Part shown: piece by piece, positions 1-10,829 of the stretch
How the letters are laid out: every line of letters begins with the position of its first letter
Numbering within the stretch: the stretch's first letter is position 1
DNA from: Exophiala sp. HKRS030
Lineage: Eukaryota; Ascomycota; Eurotiomycetes; Chaetothyriales; Herpotrichiellaceae
Reading direction: 5' to 3'
Length of the DNA: 64,000 nucleotides
Assembly: GCA_023897205.1 (NCBI GenBank)
Contig: JAHWDD010000008.1
Span: 930,001 to 994,000 of the forward strand
Made by a program: the position numbers and the translations under genes
The notes under the pieces: generated by a model
Database searches by the model: none
What the model was told of the DNA's origin: nothing
What the model saw: the letters and a program-made list of their open reading frames with translations, nothing else

Positions 1-262
1 TGGACTGTTGATGATACTGTCGAGTGGTGTGTCAAAGAAACGTACTGCTATAGGTGTTTTGACACACTATCGAAAGGACTATCGACAATAGGAATGCGTA
101 GGAGTGATGAAAGGAGTCTTCGGCCCGGAAAAGACAACAGTTATTGTACAGGATGAAGGTGTAAAGAATTGAGCAGATTAATCTCAAGATTGTCGTCATG
201 AAGTTGATATGGTAAAGGGTATCTTGAGGAGGTATTGGTACTACTATAACAGGAGTAAACAA
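1..262 (+). repeat. Decayed copy of a coding-like repeat (partner at 29149-29400)
   Basis: This stretch aligns over about 250 bp with 29149-29400. Differences are mostly C-to-T or G-to-A in this copy (for example gatcgagcagatcaat in the partner reads aattgagcagattaat here), with a short insertion near 138. In one plus-strand frame both copies keep codons for a charged peptide (VDDxxE, CVK, THYRKDYR). This copy keeps TGG (Trp) codons at two places where the partner has TAG. The pattern fits RIP-like decay of a once-coding repeat. The family is not recognised. Confidence 0.6.
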
Positions 263-1672
263 GGAAGCACCAGGTGCGCACAGGGCTGGTCTGTAACAGC
301 AACCAACAACAACAAACCTCGTACTCGGAGGTCTTCCCGAACCGTAAAGACTCTTTCTGTTAACCTGAGCGGCGCAGATTAATCCTGCAACGTCCTGTAG
401 GCGATGTCGACAATCTCATCAACCTCGGAGACTTGTCAGCACTACAACAGTCTTATTACTACAACAATCTTGTAGTGTACTGGGAAATGATGAAGGTATC
501 TCCTAGTAGCCGGTGAACAGCTGTTGCAAGTGTGCGTGTGGGGCGGTATGAGTATCTTGGCCACGACATCAGAATGAGTAGATTGCAACAAGGATGGCAC
601 ATAACAGAGGAGGCAGCGTGCAACAGGTAACCAAGTAATGAGATGAGTTCTTTTCCTTGAGTATGAGCGTGTCGTTCCCTAGAGGCTGTGAGCCATAGGT
701 GCGTGATGCTGAATAAGTAACATGACTACCTACTTGTCAGGATCTCCACTGATACAGACGCTATAAAGATGTAACCGAATCGTATTCCACTATGAAGTCC
801 TATGGTACAACGACTCGACGCTTAGAAGGGAGAGAAAACCTCTCCCACCTGAGTTGGGTCGGGCAGGTTTTGTACAGCTTCTCCTCTTTTGATGTAATGT
901 GCTCTAAAGCCTTCCGAGGCTATACGTGCTGACCGCGTCCTTTCTCACGTAATCCCTAGGCCCTTGTCCTAGGGCTCTATTCTCTACTCCTTTCTCACCT
1001 GAATCCTGTGGGGTAGGTGTAGTATTTCGTGACACTTCTGTCCCTGTGAATGTTAAGTGCGCCTGTACAGAGACAGGTGGCTAGGACGGCTAAGCGGCGA
1101 GTAATAAGACTGTTGTAGTAACAAGACTGTTGTAGTGTTCTGGGAAATGATGAAGATGTCTCCTGGTAGCTAGTAATTAGCTGTTGTAAGTGTGCGTGTG
1201 GGGCGGTATGAGTATCTTGGCCGCGACATCAGAGTGAGTAGATAGTAATAAGTATAGTACACATAGAGGTGTGCAACGCGCTATGGCAACAGGTGACCAA
1301 GCAATGAGATGAGTTCCTTTCCTTGAGTATAAGTGCGTTGTTCTCCAGAGACTGTGAGCCCTAGGTGCGTGATACCGAATGAGTAACCCGATTATCTTGT
1401 GGCCCCGTGAGTGTCGAGTGCGCCTGTACGGACACAGGTGACTAGGAAGGACGACTAAGCGGCGAGTGCCAACGAGTCTCTGAGGTTGACGAGATTGTCG
1501 ACATTGTCTACAGGGTGTTGCAGGATTGCAGTACAGATTACAGAAAGAGTCTTTACGGTTCAGGAAGACCTCTGAGTTTGAGGTTTGTTGTTGTTGTTGC
1601 GGTTACAGACCTAGCCCTGTGCGCACCTGGTGCTTCCATGTTTACTCCTGTTATAATAGTACCAAGACTGTT
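232..1672. repeat. Long inverted repeat with arms of about 200 bp
   Basis: The left arm (about 232-440) and right arm (about 1480-1672) are imperfect reverse complements. For instance accaggtgcgcacagggct at about 270 pairs with agccctgtgcgcacctggt at about 1615, and the paired sequence continues through the gtcgacaatctcatcaacctc region. About 1 kb separates the arms. This could be the termini of a foldback or non-autonomous DNA transposon, or an inverted duplication. No transposase ORF lies inside. Confidence 0.65.
474..1470 (+). repeat. Direct repeat pair inside the inverted repeat
   Basis: Segment 474-722 recurs at 1132-1387 (both carry gtgtgcgtgtggggcggtat, gagtatcttggcc and the gatgagttc/ccttgagtat blocks). 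The downstream piece 1045-1106 (cgcctgtac..acaggtg..ctaggacgg..taagcggcgagt) recurs at 1405-1470. The second copy lacks about 320 bp present in the first. A 17-bp motif (aacaagactgttgtagt) is also repeated around 1107-1135 and 1665-1700. No LTR-type internal genes are seen. Confidence 0.6.
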
Positions 1673-1699
1673 GTAGTAACAAGACTGTTGTAGTAATAA

Positions 1700-2290
1700 A
1701 GACTGTTATAGTGTTATGTTGGATGTATTGCGTGCAAGTCCTTCCGAATGGTATTTAGAGTGTTATTATGATTGTAAGTTCTTTTTGAATGATATGTTGA
1801 GGTGTGTCACGCAATAATAAATGCAAGTCTTTCCGAAGAGTATTCTGAGTGTGTTGCGAAATAATAATCACGAGTCCTGATCATCTTGGGCTGTGTTCAT
1901 CAAGTGTGGTGCACACACATCCTGGATAGTTTGAGCTCGGTGCGCATTTATCCTAGATATTTTAAATACTTGCGCATTTCATCCGAGATGAATAGAATGA
2001 ATGACAGTATTGACCAATGAGATGAGAGGAGTGTGTCAGATACTGACATCATATTATTTCCCAAAAATTATTACTGAGTTGCACAGAAGAGTTAGACCTG
2101 AATTGACCTGGGATGGTCGCAGAGGATTAAGACTATTACTCTTGTGCTGGTGAGGGGTAAACTGCTCATAGGGGAAATGACCAAGCTACAGTTCTACTGG
2201 TGAGAAAGAATTTACTGCCGGTACTGCCGGTAAACTGCTAGATATAGGTGAGCTGCCATCTCCTGACTGCTGAGTACTAGAGTCCAAATC
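1700..2290 (+). repeat. Dispersed CCAAT/TGACATCAT repeat, copy 1
   Basis: This is one of at least five related stretches (also about 17885-18400, 34915-35880, 47870-48120 and 51560-51900). Shared parts in order are: a gcaagtcctttccgaa/ggtattttgag module, tcctagatatttt, gaccaatnagatgaga, agtgtgtcag, tgacatcatatta, and a final ggtgaggggtaaactgc. The CCAAT box followed by a CRE-like tgacatcat resembles promoter sequence. No ORF of note is present. It may be an LTR or a non-autonomous element. Confidence 0.6.
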
Positions 2291-2365
2291 GTCTCTCGAC
2301 CAAAGCAAAAAAAAGACACCATTCACAAAAAAGAAAAACAATCTCCCGTCACGTGTTGGTATGAA

Positions 2366-3572
2366 TCATCCCGGAAACAGTCTGTCGAGGATGGACAGGC
2401 CTACCTCCCCTCCGACGCGTACACTGAGGCAACCTTGGTACAACCTGGTGCGGCACACCTTCAGCGTCACGCAGTCCGTGGTCTCGGTCAAGAAGTGCTC
2501 CCTCTCCCAGGCTCGCAGCTCGCTGGCCTCGATCGCATCGCAGATCTCGGGGGGGAAAAGCGACAAGAGACCGCTGATGTTCGCCCCGGTGAGCGTGAAG
2601 TAGGCAGTGTCCGTCGTATACCACCCCTCTGGAGTTTGCTCTTGCGGCGGCGGGAGTGTCGCACCTGGGAACAAGATCCGCATCAGGTTGAGAGCCTTGC
2701 CCACGTTGAAAGTGACGATGCCGTCCAGGGTGACACCGCTGTTGTAGCTGCCCAGGATACACCCGGTTGTTGTTGTTGCAGTTTCCCACCTGAGTGCCTT
2801 CTCATGCTCTCGTCCCGGGGAACTGTCGAAAAACCCCCAGATCACAAAGCCAAATTCGTTCCAGAAAGTCTCGAGCTGGGTCGTTCTGTGCCAAATGGTG
2901 GAATCAGTCTGTACGGCGCTTATAGGTCGTGGAGCTACTCTTGGTTAGCTAGGATTGAACATTCCAGCGATGAGGGAGAGAAGGAGAGGTACAGAGGTAC
3001 AGAGGTAGAGAGAGTGTGTGTGTGAGAGAGAGAGAGAAAGAAATAGAGAGAGGTAGAGAGAGGTAGAGAGAGAGAGAGAGAGAGAGAGTGAGAAAAGACG
3101 AACTCGGTGGGAATATTTTGCATAGGAACCTTTGGAAACGTTCGTTGGTTGAGAAATTACCCTTTCGAGATGTGTGCAGGAGGAGCTCCCTCGCATCATT
3201 GTCCAACGGGGCAAAGTTCCGATCCGGATAGGCTTCGTTGTACCGCCTCAGAAACTCCGTCACGTTGAAGCCGATACACCTCGATGCCGGACGGGCGACC
3301 ACGAAGGCCAGAAAAATATCTGGACGACGGTCCAGAACCTCAGAGTACACATTGAAAGCTTGCCTCCCCTGCCATCGACGGTTGGCCTCCTTGTGCTCCT
3401 CTCCTCTCCCCCACCGTACATCCGATCGTTCAACGTGTAGGGGAGGGTCAAAGGTTAGGCTCAGTCGGGTCAACAAACCACCTTGGTCTCTGCTCGGGAT
3501 GGTTCCGAGTCGATGGTGCTCGCAGAGTATTTCATTGACCTTGCCTATCATATTGTAAGCTTCCGCGTCCAT
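2366..3572 (-). CDS. Hypothetical protein, two exons, 326 aa
   Basis: Exon 1 runs 3572-3161 and exon 2 2934-2366. The 226-nt intron (2935-3160) has donor GTAATT and acceptor TAG after gctaac, and joins phase 1 so that the reading frame stays open (TSRK-A-PRPISAV). The ATG at 3572 opens MDAEAYNMIGKVNEIL; in-frame codons upstream lack another ATG. Visible parts include VVARPASRCIGFNVTEFLRR, then TFWNEFGFVIWGFFDSS, and a C-terminal stretch with LTGANISGLLSLFPPE. No signal peptide or membrane segment is evident and no known domain is recognised. The intron contains a long GA microsatellite, which would make its length variable between strains. An additional short intron near 3450-3480 cannot be excluded. 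It is the first gene of the small gene island. Confidence 0.6.
2960..3092. repeat. GA/GT microsatellite inside an intron
   Basis: Compound low-complexity tract of gagaga, gtgtgtg and aggtagagag units lying entirely in the intron of the 2366-3572 gene. Confidence 0.85.
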
Positions 3573-3824
3573 TCTGGTGGGTGTAGCGTGGTGGAACAAA
3601 AAGAAGCTTTGGTTAATTGTGAGGGAGTGGGGTGGGGAAACGTGAGAGAGTTAGAGATAGAAGAGAGACAGAGACTTGTATCAGGACCAGTCATGACAGC
3701 AACGGCGGCCAAACGGGTCTTTATTGACTTCTGACTCGGTGCGGCCCTTTCTCGTGGGGATCACCTACGCCGCCTTGAACGAAGTAGGGGAACTCGATCA
3801 ATTCGAAGACACTTTGCCAGCCTC

Positions 3825-4075
3825 ACCTGCAGGCCTCAACTTTGGTTGAGAGATAAAGTCGATGGTACTGTTGGATGATTCCCTGCAACAACTCGGCTAT
3901 CAACCCCTCTCCTGTTGGCAAGCCTCAGTTTTGGTTAGGGAAAGGGATCGATGGTACTATTGGATGATCCCCTGCAACAACTCGGCCATCAACCCCTCTC
4001 CTGTTGGCAAGGCTTTCAGCTTGATTCCAGGGTAAGTAGGGGATGGATTATACTATTGGATGATCCACTGAGACA
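3825..4075 (+). repeat. 89-bp tandem repeat, about 2.5 copies
   Basis: The motif tcgatggtact..tggatgat..ccctgcaacaactcgg..atcaacccctctcctgttggcaag occurs at about 3859 and again 89 bp later at 3948, with a decayed third start near 4043. The rest of 3573-4200 shows no gene. Confidence 0.75.
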
Positions 4076-4186
4076 TTTCGCTTCCCCGGTTTGACTGGCC
4101 CCATAACTTGGATCGAGATATGGTCCTCGATCGACCACGGCAGCCTAACGACTCGAGCCTAAATGAAGGGGTTTTTTTAGTGCGGT

Positions 4187-4784
4187 TCAGAGAAAAAACG
4201 GGGACGTGGACAAGTGGGAAAAAATGACGTGCAAGTGGGAAAAAAATGATGTGTACGGAGTTATTGGCTGGAATCCATCCTGTACGCTAGAATTGATCGC
4301 GGCAAGTGGGAAAAAAAGAGATGTGCCGTTGGCGCCCAGAATGTACGCTAGGCGAGCCCAATTCAAAAACCAACGGGGACTTGCCGGACAACATTTAGGC
4401 GTCCTAACCGGAAAACAGTTTAGGCGTGGGATGGGGCAGGCAACCCGATCGGTGCCCGAAAAACCAAAACTTTGTTGGCGAGGATTAGCGCCCGAGTCTA
4501 CAATAGTCGGTAGCAAGGCGCGTAAGATTGTCGCGACCATGCGAAGAAGCTATTCCGTACCGAGTAATCGCTTTTGTCGGTCACACCAAAATCCCCCGGT
4601 AGATCAAAAGTTCCATGCGTCTTTTCTTTTTGTGAAACTTCATCTTGGAGCTAGTGAAAGGATTCATTGGCCATCAAGCACGGGAGAAACAACGGTACAG
4701 ATTGTGAGAGGTTGGGATTTGGGAGTCTCCCTGAAAGCAGCGTCCCCCGACGCCTCAAGATGCAACTCTTCGTATAGATTGTGA
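4187..4784 (+). repeat. Upstream member of a direct-repeat pair flanking a small gene
   Basis: Blocks at 4480-4780 (gagtcta..gtagcaaggcgc, gaagctattc..taccgagtaatc, atcccccggtagatcaaaagttccatg, ggagctagtgaaag, tccctgaaag) recur in the same order and orientation at about 5890-6420. A 192-codon open frame here has no convincing protein character. The segment 4200-4330 also repeats gtgggaaaaaatgacgtg-like units three times. Confidence 0.6.
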
Positions 4785-5254
4785 GTGGTGGAAATTGGGG
4801 GGATCTTGGAAGACCCGGAGACAGCACTCGAGTGCCTCACTCTCTACGGAAACTATCACCGGAGTAGTTTATTGTTTTTCAAGGAGAGATTTTACTCCCC
4901 CCCTTGCGCCTACTGTAAAGTTTCGCCCGTCTTTTTTGAAATCACGGTACGGCCCCTGCCTCCCTCGCTCCCTTTCCCCCTCTTTTTCTCTCTCTTCTCT
5001 CTTTCTCCTCTTGACAGCCCCAGCCTCTCAACAGTTTGCCTTCACAATCACGTCGGGTCACGTGGGCCCACATTGCTACTGCCACAAAAGTCACCCGGTA
5101 TCACCGCCTTCTTGGTCTTCACTCAAAGATTTACCCGTCCGGATAAGAACAACGACAACCTCGGTCACTTTTTTCCTTTTCTTTTGCCGCAACTCACGAG
5201 TTTTCTGTCTCCAATCACCGCGTGACACTTTTCAAACAAAAGCAAACCCCAAAC

Positions 5255-5684
5255 ATGGAGTCCACCGCCGAACCGAAGCGGGTCGTGCTGCGATTCTGTG
5301 TGGATTACGCCATGGAAGAAGAGGCCATCATCAACGACTTCTTCACCAAATTCGGCCTGGACCCTGGAGACGACTACTATTACCATTATGTCCCACCCCA
5401 CACGTCCATGTATGTGCACATTCTCCTCGACATGTACTGCAAGACCAATCCCGAGGCCGACCTCGACACGGTGACCTATGAGATTTTCAAGGTCAAGAAG
5501 AATACCAGCTTGTTTGTCAAACCTGATCCTTCACAAAGTGGTCGTGCGTACTGACTGATTTGTTGATGCCAGTCACTTTCTACCACGTGGTGACATCGAC
5601 TACGCCCGTGAGCGGTGCCGGGATTACCTTTGGGGGAGTGAATTACGTCGTTCCGTCGAGGACTACGATGATTCCTTCTGGTAG
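5255..5684 (+). CDS. Hypothetical small acidic protein, two exons, 122 aa
   Basis: Exon 1 is 5255-5511 and exon 2 5573-5684. The 61-nt intron has donor GTTTGT, a ctgactgat branch region and acceptor gatgccag. Splicing in phase 2 joins KKNTS to FHFLPRGDIDYARERC and ends in DYDDSFW before TAG. Exon 2 lies in a frame where an unspliced reading would stop at 5552. The ATG at 5255 (context aaacatggag) is preceded by a pyrimidine-rich stretch at 4960-5010, typical of fungal promoters. The protein opens MESTAEPKRVVLRF and is rich in Asp, Glu and Tyr. There is no signal peptide or recognised domain. The gene sits between two copies of a direct repeat. The GTTTGT donor is uncommon, so the junction should be treated as likely rather than certain. 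Confidence 0.55.
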
Positions 5685-5814
5685 ACGGGGACAATCTCCT
5701 GCCACCACCTCGGTCTCTTTGAGGCTGGCAAAAAATCAATGGGCGGCCACGACTTGTGCGGGTGGATTGACAGGATTCTGTACGGAGTACTAAACTGGGC
5801 GTTTGAGGGCGCAG

Positions 5815-6420
5815 CCGCAGTATTAGCAATAGTCACATGATTAAGATCCTGGTAGCGTGTCATGGGTAGGCACGATCTGGTCCGGAAATACCTGTTCGGC
5901 AAATATTAGCAAGCGAGTCTAGTCTGTAGCAAGGCGCAAACTGTCACAACTCATGCTTAGAAGCTATTCTTTACCGAATAATCACTTTGTACTCCCATGG
6001 GATAAGTAGCAAAGCCATCAAAGGCAGCGATCCGAAATTCAGCCTGACCGAACCGAAGCGAACACATCCAGGCGACGAAAAGCCTAGGCAAGCAACCAAA
6101 ACAAGCCACTCAGCCAGCCAACAAAAAATCTCGAGAGTTTCCCTCGTCGATCGAAAGCCACACACGCACACACACCCACACCATCGGACTTCCAGCCACT
6201 CATCACGGGCAAAGTGGTTTCACCTGTCATCCGGCTGTGACCCAACAATCCCCCGGCAGAGCAAAAGTTCCATGACTTTCGTTGACCAGTAATGCTCATT
6301 TTGGAGCTAGTGAAAGTTCCATTGGCTGTCAAGCAAGGGGGAAACAATGGTACAGGTTATGACAGGTGGGAATCGGGATTTCCCTGAAAGCGCCCAAGAT
6401 GCACTCTCTACCGAATACCA
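5815..6420 (+). repeat. Downstream member of the flanking direct-repeat pair, plus a MITE-end fragment
   Basis: 5890-6420 repeats blocks found at 4480-4780 in the same order. At 5828-5853 lies a decayed terminal fragment (agtcacatgattaagatcctg) of the MITE-like family described at 62240-62390. A caca-rich tract lies at 6160-6180. No gene is supported. Confidence 0.55.
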
Positions 6421-6934
6421 CGGTGAAAGTCCGGGTCTAGGAGCAACGAAAGAACAAGGAGCAGGGGTCCGAGTAGTGTTGTTGTAATGGCTTGTATCCG
6501 GTAAGTATGAAGGTATCACGGAAGGAGATTCATCTAACGATGCGTGCAACAGCGAAAGTCTAGGGCTCGACCTTCAACCAGCGGCCACTTCGGATGCATC
6601 CTCACCTTGACACATTGGAACCTGCGACACCACAGCGCCACAACGTCCATCTTTGGGCTCCTTTCACGTCGACGAAGTGGTTGTGATATTGCAGCGCGTT
6701 TCAATGGCTCATTTCGCGGGCCTGCAGCCATCCCAGCCATCCCAGCCATATAATCAGGCATCATTTCACGCCCGGTTTGTATGATGTGATTCTCTCACCG
6801 GTTTGGGTGCCTCGCAACCTCCGATTCCATTTTCGATGCCCTGTCACGACCTTTCCTTTCCAAACCAGAAGACCGCATTCGCACTTTACTTGTCCCCTCG
6901 TCACAGGCACTTCGTACGCCAATCGCATGAGATC
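6420..6934. other. Intergenic, presumed promoter region
   Basis: No supported gene. It contains a short catcccagc tandem near 6725-6750 and a pyrimidine-rich stretch ahead of the ATG at 6935. No TATA box is obvious. Confidence 0.4.
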
Positions 6935-7806
6935 ATGGACCAGGATGAAGACGTTCCAGACATCGCGTCAGTTTCTACTGCTGACAGTCGGACCTCGCGG
7001 AACCCGAGGCGGTCACAAGTTCTCAGGCGGGACGGAATGATTTCTGGCTCCGAGACGCCGTCCAGTGATGGACGCTCGTGGTCACCTCCATCTTACCCCC
7101 TTCGGTACGTCCACGTCTTCCCCCCAACATGGTCACGACCTCAACGAGATCCAGGCGAACAGCTGCGGAGCTCATTGACGCCGAATACGCCCTCGTACGG
7201 ATCGCTCCCGAGGGCCACGAGATCGTCGACCTAGGCGACATGGTCGATGATCTTGATGAGACGGTGGGAGAATTCCTCCAGGTGCCCAGCATCTCACCTC
7301 TCAACGATGGGTCGTTGGAAGTTCTCGTTCGAAACGCCCATCTCCCCAATCTGCGGCGCAAGGTCCATGAGAGTCCCGTCCGCTTGACTCTGGATTCGAA
7401 ATACTGCCCACTTGAACCCCTCCCCGAGGACGTGGAGTGTTGGGGGCTCCAGGCCGCCCGAGAACTCTACGCCCTTTGGTTTTTCCAGAGGGCAACCCGG
7501 GTGGTTAGGAGTTCCTGGGCGGTCGCACAAATGTACTACTGTCACGCCTTGGAGCGTCACCGTGCAATCATCCAGGCTCGACTGAGAGGGATGATTGTGA
7601 TAGGCATCATCAAGGATTCGATATCGGACTGCCTACGGACGAAGAGGAGAGACGAGGAGATTCGAAGCATGTTGATGTTCATTCGCCGACGCCTGTCCAA
7701 GTTTCGGACCGGTCAGTCACTTCGACACTCTTTCCAGTTGGGCGACGTCATCCAGGCCGAGTCCCTGGCCATGTCTGTAACCCGGACGTCGATAGTGGTC
7801 GATTAG
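6935..7806 (+). CDS. Hypothetical protein, two exons, 273 aa
   Basis: Exon 1 is 6935-7104 and exon 2 7155-7806. The 50-nt intron has donor GTACGT and acceptor ATCCAG, phase 2, joining SYPLR to RTAAELIDAEY. The N-terminal 60 residues are acidic, Ser/Arg-rich and probably disordered (MDQDEDVPDIASVST). The rest is predicted ordered, with acidic DLGDMVDDLDETVGEF, then an amphipathic region around ARELYALWFFQRATRV and Arg-rich helices (LMFIRRRLSKFR). The reading would be broken by the intron if unspliced. No catalytic motif or family is recognised. It lies 535 bp upstream of the LaeA-like methyltransferase on the same strand, but nothing shows a shared function. Confidence 0.6.
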
Positions 7807-8341
7807 GAGCCATTGCCGGCGACTACTTCGAACCCTGTGTGTACTGTATCATTACTTGCCATTTATACGATGATAGTGTGTACCCTCCGCGGAGCTGCGT
7901 CTCATGTATGAACGTCACCTGTGGGAGGCGAATGGGTAAAAAAAGGCGTCAAAGTGCGGGCTGTAGAAGGAGCGATCCGAGCCCATTACTCGAGTTGTAA
8001 AGACACGTATCGATGGGCGTTGTTTACGCCACCCGGGAGACCTCTTGGCCGTTCCGACAAAAAATCACACCGACTTGCAGGGATATCAAGGGTTTAAGCG
8101 AAGGGATTGTTTTGGGTCCCTTCACACAACGACTCACGGTCTCTCTGGACAGTACGATCGCCTGGCATGAACGCCCTTACCCGTTGCGGACGTGTCCCCC
8201 TTCGAAAGGACTTATTAGTTCCGGCCGTCTCCTCTCCTTTTCACGTCACTTTGTTTGTCTGAAATCTCCGTTCTGTTATCTACGGCACATGGTGGAACCA
8301 GTCTTACAACCAATCGGATATCTATACAATACATCATCGCC
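7807..8341. other. Intergenic upstream of the methyltransferase gene
   Basis: No supported gene; short open frames only. It carries promoter and 5' UTR sequence for the gene at 8342, with a weak tatctatacaatac just upstream of the ATG. Confidence 0.4.
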
Positions 8342-9280
8342 ATGTCGACGACAGAGCAAGATGAGCTTCCAGTGACGGCCGACGAGACGGATTCAACGTT
8401 GGGTGAAGAAACCCTTTCCGACGACACCACCATCGGATCCAGTCTGGAACAATATCCGGAAGAAAACGGTCGGAAGTACCATGCCTACAAGGACGGCAAG
8501 TATCTCTTCCCCAACGACGAACACGAGCGGCACCGGTTGGATCATCAACACGAGCTCAGTCTCGAAATCTTGGAGGGTGACTTGTACGTCTCCCCGGTCG
8601 ACAGTCCATCGGAGATTTTGGACGTCGGCACCGGAACCGGCAACTGGGCGATCGAGGCGGCCGACCGACATCCACAGGCCAGGGTCTTGGGCGTCGACCT
8701 CAGCCCGATCCAGCCGACGCTGGTGCCCCCCAACTGTCACTTTCGGGTCTGGGACTTTGAGGAACCCTGGGGCTTCGAGCGTCAGTTCGACCTCATCCAC
8801 GGGCGGCTGCTCATCGGCTCGGTCTCGGACCCCAGGGAGCTCCTCCGGCAGGCGTACGAGAGCCTCGCGCCCGGCGGGTGGCTCGAGATCCAGGACGTCT
8901 GCCCGCCCAAGTCCGACGACGACAGCATCCCTCCGGACGGCCCGTACCGCCGGTGGATCGGGACGTGGTGTCAGGCACTCAGGGCGGGAGGGCGCGACCC
9001 CTTCCTCGCCGCCCGGTACGGGGACCTCTTCCGGGAGGCGGGCTTCGTCGACGTGAGGGTGGAGAGGTTCAGGGTCCCCCAGAACAACTGGCCCGCGGAT
9101 CCCGACTACAAGACGCTCGGGACGCTCAACTGCATCAACATCTTGGCGGGCATCGAAGGGTTGACCCTGCGGCCCTTGACCAAGTTCCTCGGGTGGACCC
9201 TTCAGGAGGTCCAGGTCCTCGTGGCGCGGGCGAGACCGGACGTCAAGGACACGAGGATCCACGCGTATTGGCCGGTGTAG
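8342..9280 (+). CDS. LaeA-like SAM-dependent methyltransferase, 312 aa
   Basis: Single exon. The ATG at 8342 (gccatgtcgacg) gives MSTTEQDELPV. The earlier in-frame start codons are not ATG. The N-terminal 45 residues are acidic. Residues 46-80 carry the family signature YHAYKDGKYLFPNDEHERHR followed by LDHQHEL. Motif I is ILDVGTGTG at 92-100, the acidic ribose-binding region is GVDLSP at about 118, and the post-motif APGGWLEIQDV is at about 178. Length and order match fungal TAM/LaeA-type methyltransferases, a large ascomycete family. LaeA itself is a nuclear regulator of secondary metabolism; many paralogs are uncharacterised, so the substrate here is unknown. It ends IHAYWPV-TAG. No biosynthetic backbone enzyme (PKS, NRPS) is in the window. 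High GC in the body agrees with an intact, unmutated gene. Confidence 0.9.
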   Translation: MSTTEQDELPVTADETDSTLGEETLSDDTTIGSSLEQYPEENGRKYHAYKDGKYLFPNDEHERHRLDHQHELSLEILEGDLYVSPVDSPSEILDVGTGTGNWAIEAADRHPQARVLGVDLSPIQPTLVPPNCHFRVWDFEEPWGFERQFDLIHGRLLIGSVSDPRELLRQAYESLAPGGWLEIQDVCPPKSDDDSIPPDGPYRRWIGTWCQALRAGGRDPFLAARYGDLFREAGFVDVRVERFRVPQNNWPADPDYKTLGTLNCINILAGIEGLTLRPLTKFLGWTLQEVQVLVARARPDVKDTRIHAYWPV

Positions 9281-9414
9281 GTTTGACCTCGGAGCTCTCT
9301 GTTTGTTGTTTCTCTCGCGCTGACGTCCAACCAGGTATGTCACTTGCGGCCAAAAGCCGACGACGGATCGCGACCGAGATGGATGAGAGACCGCAGCGCA
9401 GGCAAAAGTAAGTT

Positions 9415-9465
9415 CCAGCACTAGTCACATGATCAGGATCCTGACAATTCTCGTTGTGCGAACAA
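9415..9465 (+). repeat. Terminal fragment of the MITE-like family
   Basis: The sequence cactagtcacatgatcagg and atcctgaca matches the 3' end of the element seen whole at 62240-62390 and 41025-41505. Only this end is present, 140 bp after the methyltransferase stop. Confidence 0.7.
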
Positions 9466-10500
9466 GCAGCCAGGAGTACGAGTACAAGAACGAGAACGAG
9501 AACGATCACCAGCCCAGTACTAGAACAGTAGCTTAGTCATCTGCCCCTCCTACGGCAGGTAAGTCGCAGTCTACATACTTTTTGCAGCCCAGAGTAACCC
9601 GTGACTTAGCGATAATCCCTTTCACCAGCAGAACAGTAACTTAGTCATAACCCCGCGGCCAACCCGTACCAGAGTAGCACCAACTGTACCATAGTCTCTC
9701 TACATTTGTCAAGTAGTTCTCTGACAATTAGTTACTTCTCACTCCTCACTCCTTCCTTCTCACTTCTCATCTCCTACCTCTGACCCATCACCAGTGACCA
9801 GTCAGAGCAACAACCAGCACCAGCCAAAGTCGTTCGTTCTGCGGCCAGCAGGTCCACATTGATTCTACTTTGTTGCGGCCAGAATGTCTTTTCTCAGTCG
9901 TGACTAGATTCTACTGTGATACCGAGTCTACAAATTGTTTTCGAGTGTCAATCGTACTGCAGTCCACAAAGCGAGCTGACCACTTCAATCCGCCCAGGTC
10001 ACCACCACCTCCCGTCCTCGCAACTTCACCGACAACATCAATTCTTGATGTATCTACTTCAAACCGAATCCCGGATCGTTCGTCTCGAGCTATTTAAGCC
10101 ATCAAAAACAACACCGAAACTCGGTATCACTCAGATCGACCCTACGAAGTCCCTCGGTCTACAAGCGAAAGCCACCAACGAAAGAGGACGTTGAGGTTCC
10201 TTGATACAAATTTGTCCTCGAGAGAGGTGGTTCCACGGAAAGGTGTGCAGGATTCGAAAAAACCAGAAAGCGAAGCAAGAAGTGTCGATGAATATGCCTG
10301 CGAGGACTGCGGACCATATTACGTACGGAACTCTGCGAACCACGTCAACCTCAACCCGGGGCGTTGTCAAAACAATCGGAAGAAACATTGACGCATCATC
10401 ACACACAGCCGATTAAAGAGGCATGGCCACACCCCACGAACTCGCGGGATTCAAAGCACGACGCGCGACACCAAGCTGAATCATCGATGTTGACACTGAC
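9466..10500. other. Non-coding or decayed sequence
   Basis: Contains an acgagaacgag-type short tandem (9475-9505), several aacagtaacttagtcat-like short repeats (9525-9650) and a CT-rich tract (9735-9790). Open frames are short and uncharacteristic. The 3' part may be the unrecognisable 5' half of the Fot1/pogo relic that follows. Confidence 0.4.
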
Positions 10501-10829
10501 AAGTCTTGGAAAGGGATGCATTATGCTGCACGATGGCGACGCGCCGCGCATCTACAACAACCGGGCTTTCAACTTCGCGAGGTATCAACCTACGTTTTGG
10601 CTGTGATCACCTGGCTCTTAGCATATCCATCTATGGTCACCGCCTTCCCAGTCTCCTCGCCCAAAACCAAGGACCGGACCTTGAAGTCCTCCTACTCTCA
10701 ATGTCAATCAATCGTCTCCTGCAACGACGCGAGGGAGACCGGGGACCCAGAGACAGCAAGAGGAAGCAGCTGTGTAAACCTCCCTCGACAAGACGTCCAC
10801 AAGGACTCTCGGGATAGAATCCCATCTCG

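Noticed and set aside
474..1470. LTR retrotransposon with two LTRs
   Set aside because: The repeats differ by a large deletion, lie almost head-to-tail and enclose no gag, pol or primer-binding site.
4206..4784. 192-codon plus-strand frame
   Set aside because: Composition is not protein-like and the stretch is a member of a direct-repeat pair without the frame being kept in the other copy.
5560..5793. 77-codon frame after the 5255 gene
   Set aside because: It reads exon 2 of that gene in the wrong frame; the spliced frame ends at 5684.
8393..9421. 342-codon minus-strand frame opposite the LaeA-like gene
   Set aside because: It is an antisense shadow of a high-GC gene; the plus strand has all methyltransferase motifs.
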